DNA of 64,000 bases. Origin: JACQFV01 sp964593585. Lineage in GTDB: Bacteria > Zixibacteria > MSB-5A5 > WJJR01. The stretch lies in contig CAZQIZ010000004.1 in assembly GCA_964593585.1 (NCBI GenBank), positions 86,314-150,313 of the forward strand, given 5' to 3'. The position numbers were made by a program, and so were the translations under genes. The notes under the pieces are model-generated. The model did no database searches, was not told where the DNA came from, and saw only the letters and a program-made list of their open reading frames with translations. Position 1 is the stretch's first letter. Each line of letters starts with the position of its first letter. Below, piece after piece: positions 17,831-26,500 of this stretch.

Positions 17831-20080
17831 TTACGCCACCGCTGCGGCGGTGACCTCCTCCATCAAGGCGGGCAGCGCGGTGAGGTGCAATTCACGCAGC
17901 GCCGTGACCGAATCGTCGATATACGGGCGCATGACCAGACGGTCGGCGACGGTCACATGCCCGAGGAACTGGAAGGACACGTCTTCGGCGCGCGCGGCGG
18001 CCTCGATGGCGGCGCGATCTTCCATCGCAAACGAAATGACGATGCGCGATTGGCTCTCGCCGAAAAGCAAGGCATCGGGACGCCGGTTCCAGAAGGCAAA
18101 GTCCCCCTCGAAGCCGCGTGTACGGTCATCCAGACCGAGACACATTTCGAAGATCGCAACCGCCAATCCGCCATCGGCGCAGTCGTGCGCGGCACAGATC
18201 CACCCTTCGCGGATAGCGCGCATCACGAATCGCTGGACCTTTAGTTCGCGCGCGAAATCCAGCGAGGGCACCTGTCCGGCGACCTGGCCATGGATGAGTT
18301 TCAGATATTCGCTTCCGCCCAGCTCCTCGAGGGTCTCGCCGATTAAGGCCACGCCGTCTTCCGGCTCCTTGAAGTGACCGGTGGTGATGAACGCCAGATC
18401 CTCGATTTTGCCGATCATGCCGATGGTGGGCGTCGGATAGACCGCGCGGGTCGGGTCTTCGTTGTAGAAGCTGACGTTGCCGCCGGTCACGGGCGTGCCG
18501 AAGGCCCGGCAGGCCTCGCCCATCCCGCGCACGCACTCGGCAAACTGGTAGTACATCTCCGGTTTGTACGGGTTGCCGAAGTTGAGGCAGTTGGTGATTG
18601 CCAGCGGACGTGCGCCGACGCAGACCAGATTGCGCGCCGCTTCGGCGACGGCGATCTGCGCGCCGAGGCGCGGATTGAGATAGCAGAAGCGGGCGTTGCA
18701 GTCGGTGGTGGCCGCCAGCGCGGTGTTGGTCTTGCGGATGCGGATCACGCCGGCGTCCATGCCCGGGCCGAGGGCGGTCCCGGTGCGCACGCTCTGGTCA
18801 TATTGCCGGTAGACCCAGGCCTTATCGCAGAGATTGGGCGCGGCGACCATGCGGCGCAGAACATCAGTGAAGTCTTTGGGCAGCGCGAGCGCTCCGGTGT
18901 CGAACGCCGCGAGTTGGTCGAGGTAGCCGGGGCGTTTCTCTTCACGCCGGTATTGCGGGGTTGAGCCGCCGAGCGCCAGCGCCTCGGCGGGGATGTCGGC
19001 CTTGCGTTCGCCGTGGTGATCGACGATAAACCGCCCGCCGGGAATCACTTCGCCGATCTGGGCACAATCGAGCTGCCACTTGGCGCAGATCCGTTTGATT
19101 TGATCATCCTTGCCGATCTTGCCGATCACCAGCATCCGTTCCTGCGATTCGGAAAGCAGGATTTCGTAGGGAGTCATCCCGGATTCGCGCACCGGCACAC
19201 GCGCGGTGTCGATGCGGATGCCCTGTCCGCCGCGGAAGGCGGTCTCGGAGCAGGAGCAGGTGATCCCGGCCGCGCCCATGTCCTGAATGCCGACCAGCAA
19301 GTCCTGATCGATCATCTCCAGCGTCGCTTCCAGGAGCAGCTTCTCGGTGAACGGATCGCCGATCTGCACCTGCGGGCGTTTGGCTTCGGACTTCTCTGAG
19401 AGTTCCTCGGAGGCAAACGTGGCGCCATGGATTCCATCGCGGCCGGTCTTGGAGCCAACCACGAAGACCGGCGCGCCGACCACCGAGGCCTGCGCCTTGG
19501 CGATCTTGTCGGTGCGCACGATGCCGATGGCCAGCGGATTGACCAGCGGGTTGCTGGTATAGGAATCTTTGAAGACAGTCTCGCCGCCGATATTGGGCAC
19601 GCCGAAGCAGTTGCCATAGTCGCCGACGCCGCGCACCACCCCGTCGACCAGGTAGCGCACGCGCGCGTTGGCCGGGTCGCCGAAACGCAGCGAGTCGAGG
19701 ACCGCAATCGGACGCGCCCCCATGGTGAAGACATCGCGCAGGATGCCGCCGACGCCGGTGGCGGCGCCCTGATAGGGCTCCACCGCCGAGGGGTGGTTGT
19801 GGGATTCGATTTTGAAGACCACCGCGAGCCCGTCGCCCCAGTCGACCACGCCGGCGTTCTCCTCCCCCGCCTTGGCGAGCATCGCCTCACCCTCGCGTGG
19901 CAGGGTCTTCAGCAGCAGAATCGAGTTCTTGTAGCTGCAGTGCTCCGACCACATGACCGAGAAAATGCCCAGTTCGGTCCAGGTCGGCTCACGTCCGAGG
20001 ATGGACTTGATTTTGTCGTACTCGTCCGCGGAGAGGCCGTGTTCCTCGACCAGCGCGGGGGTGATGCGGGGTTCGTGCAT
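17831..20080 (-). CDS. purL: Phosphoribosylformylglycinamidine synthase, subunit II
   Basis: Synthetase subunit of the PurLQS-type enzyme for purine synthesis (FGAR to FGAM). About 749 residues, the size of the small PurL that works with separate PurQ and PurS, neither of which is here. Motifs: WSEHCSYKNS, KIESHNHPSAVEPYQGAATG, the duplicated AIRS-type halves and HDCADGGLAVAIFEM near the C-terminus. I chose the ATG at 20080 because AGGA lies seven bases upstream and the promoter at 20104-20132 would start the transcript near 20097, too late for the ATG at 20098 or 20128. Its 5' end faces the CRISPR locus. Confidence 0.95.
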   Translation of the reverse strand: MHEPRITPALVEEHGLSADEYDKIKSILGREPTWTELGIFSVMWSEHCSYKNSILLLKTLPREGEAMLAKAGEENAGVVDWGDGLAVVFKIESHNHPSAVEPYQGAATGVGGILRDVFTMGARPIAVLDSLRFGDPANARVRYLVDGVVRGVGDYGNCFGVPNIGGETVFKDSYTSNPLVNPLAIGIVRTDKIAKAQASVVGAPVFVVGSKTGRDGIHGATFASEELSEKSEAKRPQVQIGDPFTEKLLLEATLEMIDQDLLVGIQDMGAAGITCSCSETAFRGGQGIRIDTARVPVRESGMTPYEILLSESQERMLVIGKIGKDDQIKRICAKWQLDCAQIGEVIPGGRFIVDHHGERKADIPAEALALGGSTPQYRREEKRPGYLDQLAAFDTGALALPKDFTDVLRRMVAAPNLCDKAWVYRQYDQSVRTGTALGPGMDAGVIRIRKTNTALAATTDCNARFCYLNPRLGAQIAVAEAARNLVCVGARPLAITNCLNFGNPYKPEMYYQFAECVRGMGEACRAFGTPVTGGNVSFYNEDPTRAVYPTPTIGMIGKIEDLAFITTGHFKEPEDGVALIGETLEELGGSEYLKLIHGQVAGQVPSLDFARELKVQRFVMRAIREGWICAAHDCADGGLAVAIFEMCLGLDDRTRGFEGDFAFWNRRPDALLFGESQSRIVISFAMEDRAAIEAAARAEDVSFQFLGHVTVADRLVMRPYIDDSVTALRELHLTALPALMEEVTAAAVA

Positions 20081-20103
20081 GATAACGTCCTGTGCCATAC
20101 GGG

Positions 20104-20132
20104 AATGTAGCTGAAACAAAACACACAATCAA
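20104..20132 (-). promoter_or_regulatory. Sigma-70-like promoter for purL
   Basis: On the minus strand TTGATT (20127-20132) and TACATT (20104-20109) are spaced 17 bp. It decides the purL start, because upstream ATGs would be at or before the transcript start. Confidence 0.5.
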
Positions 20133-20255
20133 GACTCGCGCTCTACGACACGGCAAGCGGAGGCGGGAAGCGTGACATGTTGCGGCCCACGGGCTCCGCA
20201 ATTGGACATTTGGCACTGTTGTGATTCCCACCTCCGCCACAGTCAGACTCCGGCA

Positions 20256-20284
20256 TTGAAAACTGGAATCTGATCGCTTATCGT
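20256..20284 (+). promoter_or_regulatory. Possible promoter for cas12g
   Basis: TTGAAA (20256-20261) and TATCGT (20279-20284) are 17 bp apart. The transcript would start at or a few bases before the ATG at 20294, implying a leaderless or nearly leaderless mRNA; no ribosome binding site is visible. The -10 match is weak. Confidence 0.35.
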
Positions 20285-20293
20285 GCGAGCGCA

Positions 20294-22531
20294 ATGGGTC
20301 GAACCAGCTACCGCCAAGAGCGCACACTCGTGCGCGGCCTCCGGCGTTTGCCGCGAGAGGATCGTACAGATTTTAAAGCGAAGGTCGTTCGCCTTAAGCG
20401 CCACTTCGAACGATTCAATGAGGATGGTTCCCAGATATGCCAGTGGCTCATGGCGATCAGGCCAAACGGCAAGAGGTTCAATTCCGAATCGAAGCCACTG
20501 TGGGACTTTCTTCTTGGGTTAGATCGATTCAGTGCAGACGAGGGCGACGACGACACAGATCGACGCCGGCTCGCCGCATTCGACTCAGCGCTTGGACTTG
20601 CCGCTGATTTCTCATCCCTGGAGGCAGATGTCGCGGAATCCGTGCTGGCGGTCGCAGAGGGATTGGATTCCCGCGCGGTACATGGCCTGCGGGTGCGCAT
20701 GCGGGCCTTGAGCGACCTGCATCGCATGATCCTGCTGAAATCGGCGTGCAATTGGGTCCATGCGAGGTATGTGCGGGGTTATGAAAATTCGCAGAGGCAA
20801 ACCGCGTTGTGGCTCAAAGAAAAATCCGACTGGGAGAAGCGGCACGATTCACTGACCGAAGACGTGCGCAATCAGTTCAATGCCCTCTTCGCGGAGCTTG
20901 GGGTCAAAATTCGATCTCCCCGTGTGTGCGAATGGAGCCGGCTTCAGGCGGACCGCAATGACTGCCTCTACGCCGGGCAGCGAGTGAACGGGCGTGCACA
21001 CGGCCCTCTCTGCGCGGCGTACGCCGGCTTCATCGCGAAGTCACCGCAGGCCAAGAAATACTTTGTTGAAAACGCCCGGATATACATCAAGGCTCGGTCG
21101 AAGGGCAAGACGCCCGGAGACGCCATGAAGACCGTCTTTCAGAACGCCCCGAATTCAAGGCAGTGGTTCCCGCAGGCGTGGAAAGATTATCTCGCGGCTC
21201 TCAACCTTACTGAGCAGACTCTACTGGTCTCCTACAGCGGAGTACTGCCGCACTGTACGGACTGGAATGCAGACTGCACGTGGAATCCGCACACGGATGT
21301 CTGTGCACGTTACCGTGAGCGTCTCCAAGACTGGCCCGGAGAAACGCGAGCCCTTGAGCCGCTTTACCGTGAGTGGAGGCGAGAGGGATTCTGGCGTTCG
21401 CCGCGAAAGCCGGTGTTCGCTTATCCGTCCAGCCGGACGCTCCCAATGCCGAAGATCTTCGGCGCCGGGTTCCACTCCATCGACTTTGCCCGCTCCATCC
21501 TGCGATTACGGCTCGATGACATGGCGCAGGGCGAGTACCTGGAATTCTCCTTCAAGCCGTGGCCGTCCGACTATGACCCGCAGCCGTCCCAGACGGAAGT
21601 CACCAGCGTGCACGTTTCATTTGTGGGCACACGCGCCCGCGTCGGGCTTCGCTTCAAGGTCGGTCACCGTCCTTCGCGGTTCTCGATCACGCAGGACGAC
21701 TTGGACACACTCCGACGAGTGCACTTTCCGCGGGCGTCACTGGATGCGTCGTTTCTCGGCGCCGCGCGCGAGTCGCTGAAGAAGAGCTTTCAGGGCAACT
21801 TCGACTCCGACGTCCGGATCATGGCGGTCGATCTCGGCAGCAACAGTGCGGCGGTCAGCTTCTTCAAGGGACGCGAGTTTGTGCACCATCAGCCCCTCAA
21901 GATCGCCAAAGTCTCGGCGCTGTCCGACAGGTGGAGCGAGGGCAAAGCAACGGGAGCGCGCGGCCTGGGGCTGTCACTCGATCACGTCAAGCGCCACCTT
22001 GAGCGCCGCCGCGAACTGGCCGCGGCGCTGGCCTCACGGCGAAGCCAGGCCGAGGGTGCGCCCATGGCCGCGCACGATGAACGCCGGCTAACGCATCACG
22101 TCCGCTGGATGATCCGTGACTGGGTGCGACTGAATGCGTCGCAGATCATCGCAGCTGCTGTTCGCGAGAACGTAGACTTGATCCTCTTCGAAAGTCTTCG
22201 CGGTTTCGCCCCGCCCGGATACGATCGAACGGACGATGATAAGAAGCGCCGACTCGCGTTCTTTGCCTACGGCCGCATTCGTCGTAAAGTCGCCGAGAAG
22301 GCCGTCGAGCGAGGCATGCTGGTGCTCACCCTGCCCTACCGGGATTCGTCACAGATCTGCGCGCTCTGCGGCCGGAAGCAGGCCAACCACGGACTTTGGA
22401 AGAAGAACAAGCGCAAGAAGATGTTTGTCTGCGAATACTACTGTGGCGCCGAAGCGACTAACAGCGACCAGAATGCGGCGCGGGTGCTGGCACGGGTGTT
22501 CTGGGGAGAGATTTCCCTCCCCTCCAAGTAA
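20294..22531 (+). CDS. cas12g: Cas12g-like type V-G CRISPR effector nuclease
   Basis: 745 residues. The C-terminal RuvC domain is complete: Asp513 in MAVDLGSNSA, Glu633 in LILFESLRGF and Asp725 in NSDQNAARVL. A zinc ribbon sits between the last two (Cys689, Cys692, Cys713, Cys717; the second pair is spaced C-x3-C, not the usual C-x2-C). From memory, many strings match Cas12g1 (767 residues): ERTLVR at 9-14, RKPVFxYPS at 371-379, MIRDWxRLNA from 606, ESLRGFxPPGY at 633-643, GRIRRKVxEKAVERGM, and RVFWGEIxLP at the end. The N-terminal half has further Cys/His clusters (212-240 and 320-337). Cas12g is reported as a tracrRNA-dependent, RNA-activated nuclease with collateral RNase and ssDNase activity; that activity here is inference. 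It is followed by a tracrRNA candidate and a CRISPR array, which argues against a transposon TnpB. It stands opposite to both neighbours. Confidence 0.9.
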   Translation: MGRTSYRQERTLVRGLRRLPREDRTDFKAKVVRLKRHFERFNEDGSQICQWLMAIRPNGKRFNSESKPLWDFLLGLDRFSADEGDDDTDRRRLAAFDSALGLAADFSSLEADVAESVLAVAEGLDSRAVHGLRVRMRALSDLHRMILLKSACNWVHARYVRGYENSQRQTALWLKEKSDWEKRHDSLTEDVRNQFNALFAELGVKIRSPRVCEWSRLQADRNDCLYAGQRVNGRAHGPLCAAYAGFIAKSPQAKKYFVENARIYIKARSKGKTPGDAMKTVFQNAPNSRQWFPQAWKDYLAALNLTEQTLLVSYSGVLPHCTDWNADCTWNPHTDVCARYRERLQDWPGETRALEPLYREWRREGFWRSPRKPVFAYPSSRTLPMPKIFGAGFHSIDFARSILRLRLDDMAQGEYLEFSFKPWPSDYDPQPSQTEVTSVHVSFVGTRARVGLRFKVGHRPSRFSITQDDLDTLRRVHFPRASLDASFLGAARESLKKSFQGNFDSDVRIMAVDLGSNSAAVSFFKGREFVHHQPLKIAKVSALSDRWSEGKATGARGLGLSLDHVKRHLERRRELAAALASRRSQAEGAPMAAHDERRLTHHVRWMIRDWVRLNASQIIAAAVRENVDLILFESLRGFAPPGYDRTDDDKKRRLAFFAYGRIRRKVAEKAVERGMLVLTLPYRDSSQICALCGRKQANHGLWKKNKRKKMFVCEYYCGAEATNSDQNAARVLARVFWGEISLPSK

Positions 22532-22537
22532 ATCGGC

Positions 22538-22566
22538 TTGCGCGTTGCGCCCGGGCGCGCTATAGT
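22538..22566 (+). promoter_or_regulatory. Promoter candidate for tracrRNA and CRISPR array
   Basis: TTGCGC (22538-22543) and TATAGT (22561-22566) with exact 17-bp spacing lie immediately after the cas12g stop. A perfect GCGCCC-GGGCGC palindrome (22547-22558) fills the spacer and could be an operator or terminate cas12g. A transcript would start near 22573. Confidence 0.5.
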
Positions 22567-22572
22567 ATTTAT

Positions 22573-22744
22573 GTCTCATAAGTGGCAGAGCCGGCCAAAG
22601 CACGGAGGAAGACTGACCGAAGTGCGGATCCCGGCGACGAGACTAAATCCGTGAATTCGCGGCCCAGTGAGGTGTGGTTTGAGGTGTATTTCGCTTTGGA
22701 AAATCGGCCGAAGCGAATGAGGCTGAGAGGGATAGGCCCCCGAA
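22573..22744 (+). ncRNA. Putative tracrRNA / array leader
   Basis: The stretch between the predicted promoter and the first repeat has no convincing protein gene. GGTGTGGT at 22671-22678 is perfectly complementary to the last eight bases of the repeat (ACCACACC) and extends by one G-U pair. CCGTGAATT at 22649-22657 can pair with repeat bases 17-25 with one G-U. Their order is inverted for a single continuous duplex, so only one may be the true anti-repeat. A 10-bp hairpin with one G-U pair and an 8-base loop follows at 22690-22717. Type V-G effectors need a tracrRNA, and this is the only region next to the array with such features. Ends are guesses. Confidence 0.6.
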
Positions 22745-23439
22745 GCTGTAGAGGGGCGTCAATTCGCGGATGACCACACCCTTGTCATACAAACTCCCTT
22801 CTGTTGTGGCGCTGTAGAGGGGCGTCAATTCGCGGATGACCACACCTAAACGTTACATTTGGAAGCACGCGAACGTGCTGTAGAGGGGCGTCAATTCGCG
22901 GATGACCACACCGAGCATTTCCACGATGACACCCAGCGTCATGCTGTAGAGGGGCGTCAATTCGCGGATGACCACACCAGGCGGAGTTTCATGCCGCGCA
23001 CTCCTCTCGCTGTAGAGGGGCGTCAATTCGCGGATGACCACACCGTCGTGTTCATACCGGAACAGGAACACGCCGCTGTAGAGGGGCGTCAATTCGCGGA
23101 TGACCACACCCCATGATGCTGTCCATGTTGTTTTTCCTCAGCTGTAGAGGGGCGTCAATTCGCGGATGACCACACCCGATTTGAAGCCGTCCAAAAAGGC
23201 CTTTTCGCTGTAGAGGGGCGTCAATTCGCGGATGACCACACCTCGAAGTGGATAGTTGCGCGTCCTCTTTGGGCTGTAGAGGGGCGTCAATTCGCGGATG
23301 ACCACACCAGGATCAATGTTTATCGCTTCGGAGAGTTGCTGTAGAGGGGCGTCAATTCGCGGATGACCACACCCAAAAAAACGAACGATCGCTCTTTCCT
23401 CTTGCTGTAGAGGGGCGTCAATTCGCGGATGACCACACC
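22745..23439 (+). CRISPR. CRISPR array: 11 identical 36-bp repeats, 10 spacers
   Basis: Repeats start at 22745, 22811, 22877, 22943, 23009, 23075, 23141, 23207, 23273, 23338 and 23404. Each is 36 bp, begins GCTGTAGAGGGG and ends GATGACCACACC; I see no substitution in any copy. Nine spacers are 30 bp and the ninth is 29 bp. All spacers look unrelated to each other. Internal short stems are possible (GTCA 14-17 with TGAC 27-30, or GCG 12-14 with CGC 21-23). The plus orientation is favoured because the promoter and anti-repeat lie upstream on that strand, giving crRNAs with repeat-derived 5' ends. Identical repeats give no polarity from decay. Confidence 0.99.
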
Positions 23440-23492
23440 ACTGGCGGGCAGGGCAATCGGAGGACGCCTTCACCGGTGGAATGACGCGTGGG

Positions 23493-23511
23493 GGCGAACC
23501 TCGTGTTCGCC
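23493..23511. other. Hairpin just downstream of the CRISPR array
   Basis: GGCGAAC and GTTCGCC form a 7-bp stem with a 5-base loop, 54 bases after the last repeat. No T-run follows; it could stabilise or end the array transcript. Confidence 0.35.
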
Positions 23512-23539
23512 GGCATGCTATCTGAAACGCAAAGAAATA

Positions 23540-23563
23540 GGGGCGGGTCGTAAAACCCGCCCC
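23540..23563 (-). terminator. Rho-independent terminator of the DUF4175 gene
   Basis: GGGGCGGGT and ACCCGCCCC form a 9-bp stem with a 6-base loop. On the minus strand it is followed by TATTTCTTT. It separates the DUF4175 transcript from the convergent CRISPR array. Confidence 0.7.
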
Positions 23564-23587
23564 TTGAGGATTGCGGCTTGGAGGGGC

Positions 23588-26500
23588 TTACTTTTCCGGT
23601 GTCGCGCCGGCGTTGCGTGACTGGGCCAGGGCGCGGAAGTAGGCCTTGATCGTCTCCTCGTACTCCTTCGGGTAGCCCTCGTCCTGATAGCGGGTGAGGA
23701 GACGGTCGTATTCCTCGTCGGTCAGGCCGGCGGCGTCGGGCAGCGCGCCCGGCGAGGTGCGTCCATAGGTCCCCTCCGGCTGCTGCGCCTGACGTTCATC
23801 CTTGAAGTCCTGCTTCTGCAGGGCATGCTGGAAATCGAGCATGCGCGTGTAGATGCGCTTTTGGCGTTCGCGGGTCTCCTCGGTGACCTGGCCGCGCTCC
23901 ATGTCTTCGATCACCTTCTGCATCTCCTCGGCGAGTTTGTCGAGCCGTCCCAGCTGCTGATCCTTGCCGATTTCGGAATTCAGTTCATCGACACCCTGCT
24001 TGATCGCCTGTTGCTCGCCCTTGAGGCGCCTGAGCAGTTCGCGTTCACCCTCGGACATCTGGCCCGAGCCCTGCCCCTGCTGCGGCATTTGCGCGTTGAG
24101 GCGTCCCTGCTTCTGCGAAAGCCCGCCCATCTTTTGCCCCGCCTCGCCGGGGTTCTGGCAATTGGGGTTGGGCTTGGCGCAGGAGCTGGGATTGGGGTTG
24201 TTGCACTGGCTGTTTTTCTCCATGCTCTGGGTCAGATCCTGCGAGACCTGGTTGAGACTGAAGAGCGCTTCCTTCTGATTGTTGCCGGCGTTGGGGCCGC
24301 GGCGGTCGCTAAGACTCTGCGCCGACTGGCTCATGCATTCCATCGCCTGCCCCAGTTTCTGCGAGGTCTCGGCGGAAATCGATGTCGACTGCTTGGCCAT
24401 CTCCATCAGCTGCTGGGCGACCTGCTCGGTGGCGGCGCGCAGCGCCTCCTGGCGCGCGGCCATCTCGCGCAACGAGAGCGACGTGGGATCCAGCTGGCCA
24501 GTTTCGTTGATCACCTTTTCCTGTTCCTCGGAGAGGTACATGGTCTTGTCGAGCGCCTCGCGCAGTTCCTTGGCCATCTGCTCCTGCTGCTGCGAGTTGG
24601 TTTCCTTCTGGAACTGCTTCATCTGCGCCAGCAGTTGCTGCATGGACTCAGCCGCCTCGCCGGTTTTCTGCTCGGCGCCCTTCTTGTCCTGCGATTGCAT
24701 GCTTTGCGCCGCCTGCTTCATTTGCTGGGAGGCGGGGGAGTTTTTCGCCGACTGGCAGAAGCCCGCGGTCTTTTCGGGGCTTGAGAGATTGGCCTCATTC
24801 AACTGCGCCTCGGCCGCCGCCAGTTCTTCGGCAAATTCATCGAACCTCTCCTTGAGACGCTCCTGCGGCGGAGCCAGGTTCGGCTGGGCGTCCTTCGGCG
24901 ATTCCCTGGACTGCTTGTTGAGCGCCTCTTCCTGCGCGGCCATCTCCTCGAGACGGCGGATCATCGCATCGACTTTCTGCTCGGCCTGCAGACGCTTGAG
25001 ATAGGCGATGGTGCGGTCGAGGCGCTTGATCATCTCGTCCTGCGAGAAGTTCATCTCCTGCATGGCGCGCTTGATGTCCTCGGGATTCATCTTCTCAAGC
25101 GCTTCCTGCAGACGTTTCTGCGCCTCGCGCATTTCGGGAGTCGCGACCTCCTCGAAGAGCTTCTGCGCCTCCATCATCTTCTGGAGCATCTCCAGCGAGG
25201 CGAGTTTCTTCTCCTGGGCCTCGGCGACCTGCTTTTGCATGTTCTCGGCCAGACGGTCCAGTTCCTTTTCGAGGTCCTGGGCGCGCTGGGCGACATCGGT
25301 CACCTTCTTCTGGTCGTCCCAGTTGAGCTCCTGCTGCGGGGCCAGCTCGCGGCGCAGCGTTTCCAACTGCTTGGACAGTTCGCGCTCCGCGCCGAGCAGA
25401 CGGTCGAGCGCGTTCATGTCGGTGGCGCGCTCCTCCTCGAACTCGGCCATCATCTCATCCAGCGATGGCAGACGGACCGCGTAGGTCTTGCTGATCGCGG
25501 TCTTGGGGCCGCTCACCGCGTCGTTGTCGCGGACTTCGACATAGTAGTAGACCACATCCTCGGGCATGAGGCCCCAGTCGGCCAGGTCGAAGAAATAGGC
25601 CGGCTCGAGCCGCTCGCCGGCGACGCGGGATTCGGGGATGGCGAACTCGCGCACGGCGCGTTCGAGTCCTTCCGACATCCAGCGTGTCTTCAGCGTCATG
25701 CCAGAGAAGCCATAATCGTCGCGCGCGACGATCTTCAAATTGACCGCCATGTCCTCGCCCAGATCGACGTTGTGGCCGGGCAGGACGATATCGACCGACG
25801 GCTCCCGGTCGGGAATCGCGGTGATCGTGTACTCGATCGGATTGGGATTGGAGCGTCCCGACTCATCCAACAGCGCCAGATGGTAGGTGCGGTTGTCGCG
25901 CACCACCAGTTCGGTGGTGGCGCTTTGCCCCTTGACCGTCATGGCGTGGCGGGTGCCATCGGCAAAGACCAGCGCCGCCTCGGAGAGATCGCGGTTGGAC
26001 TCAACGCGCATCGCCACTCGGCTGCCCATCGGCGCGGTCACGGTGCCATCGTTGGCATCCAGCACCAGCGGCGGCAGATTGGTGTAGGCCGGCGGGAAGA
26101 CCTCCAGACGCAGCGCGCCGACCCGCGGCCGGTCGACGGCGGTAACGGTGTAGACTTCCGAGGTGCGATCACCGGCGACGACGTAGTACTCGAAATCGCG
26201 TTTGACCTGCGGCAGGACATGCTGGAACTCGCGGGTCAGTCCCGACACGGCGCCCGGGGCCTTCGAGGCGACCACCGGCTCGATGTCGCCCAGCGACCGC
26301 CACTGGCCGCCTTCGGCACGGTGGAGAATGGCGACGGTCTTCGGCAGATCGGACCCCTCCACCCGAGCGGTGATGCGGAAGTCATCGAACTTGACCGCTT
26401 CGACCGAACCGGGCAGTACGGTCAGCGTGTAGGGAATCGGCTCGGCATAATCGGCCAGCGGGCGCGAGTAGGCGTCCCAGGACTTTTTGGCCAGGCCGGG

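Noticed and set aside
20195..20210. Alternative anti-repeat CCGCAATTGG upstream of cas12g
   Set aside because: It resembles the complement of repeat bases 16-25 only with a bulge and lacks the second half; the region downstream of the effector is a better match.
20294..22531. Transposon-borne TnpB rather than a Cas effector
   Set aside because: TnpB shares RuvC and zinc-ribbon motifs but is about 400 residues and has no linked array; this protein has a 370-plus residue N-terminal part with Cas12g-like strings and an adjacent CRISPR array. No transposon ends or TnpA are seen.
22643..23473. Open frames across the CRISPR array encoding repeated VVIRELTPLYS or AVEGRQFADDHT
   Set aside because: Repeat plus spacer is 66 bp, a multiple of three, so the repeat reads open in several frames. 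This is an artefact of the array, not protein coding.
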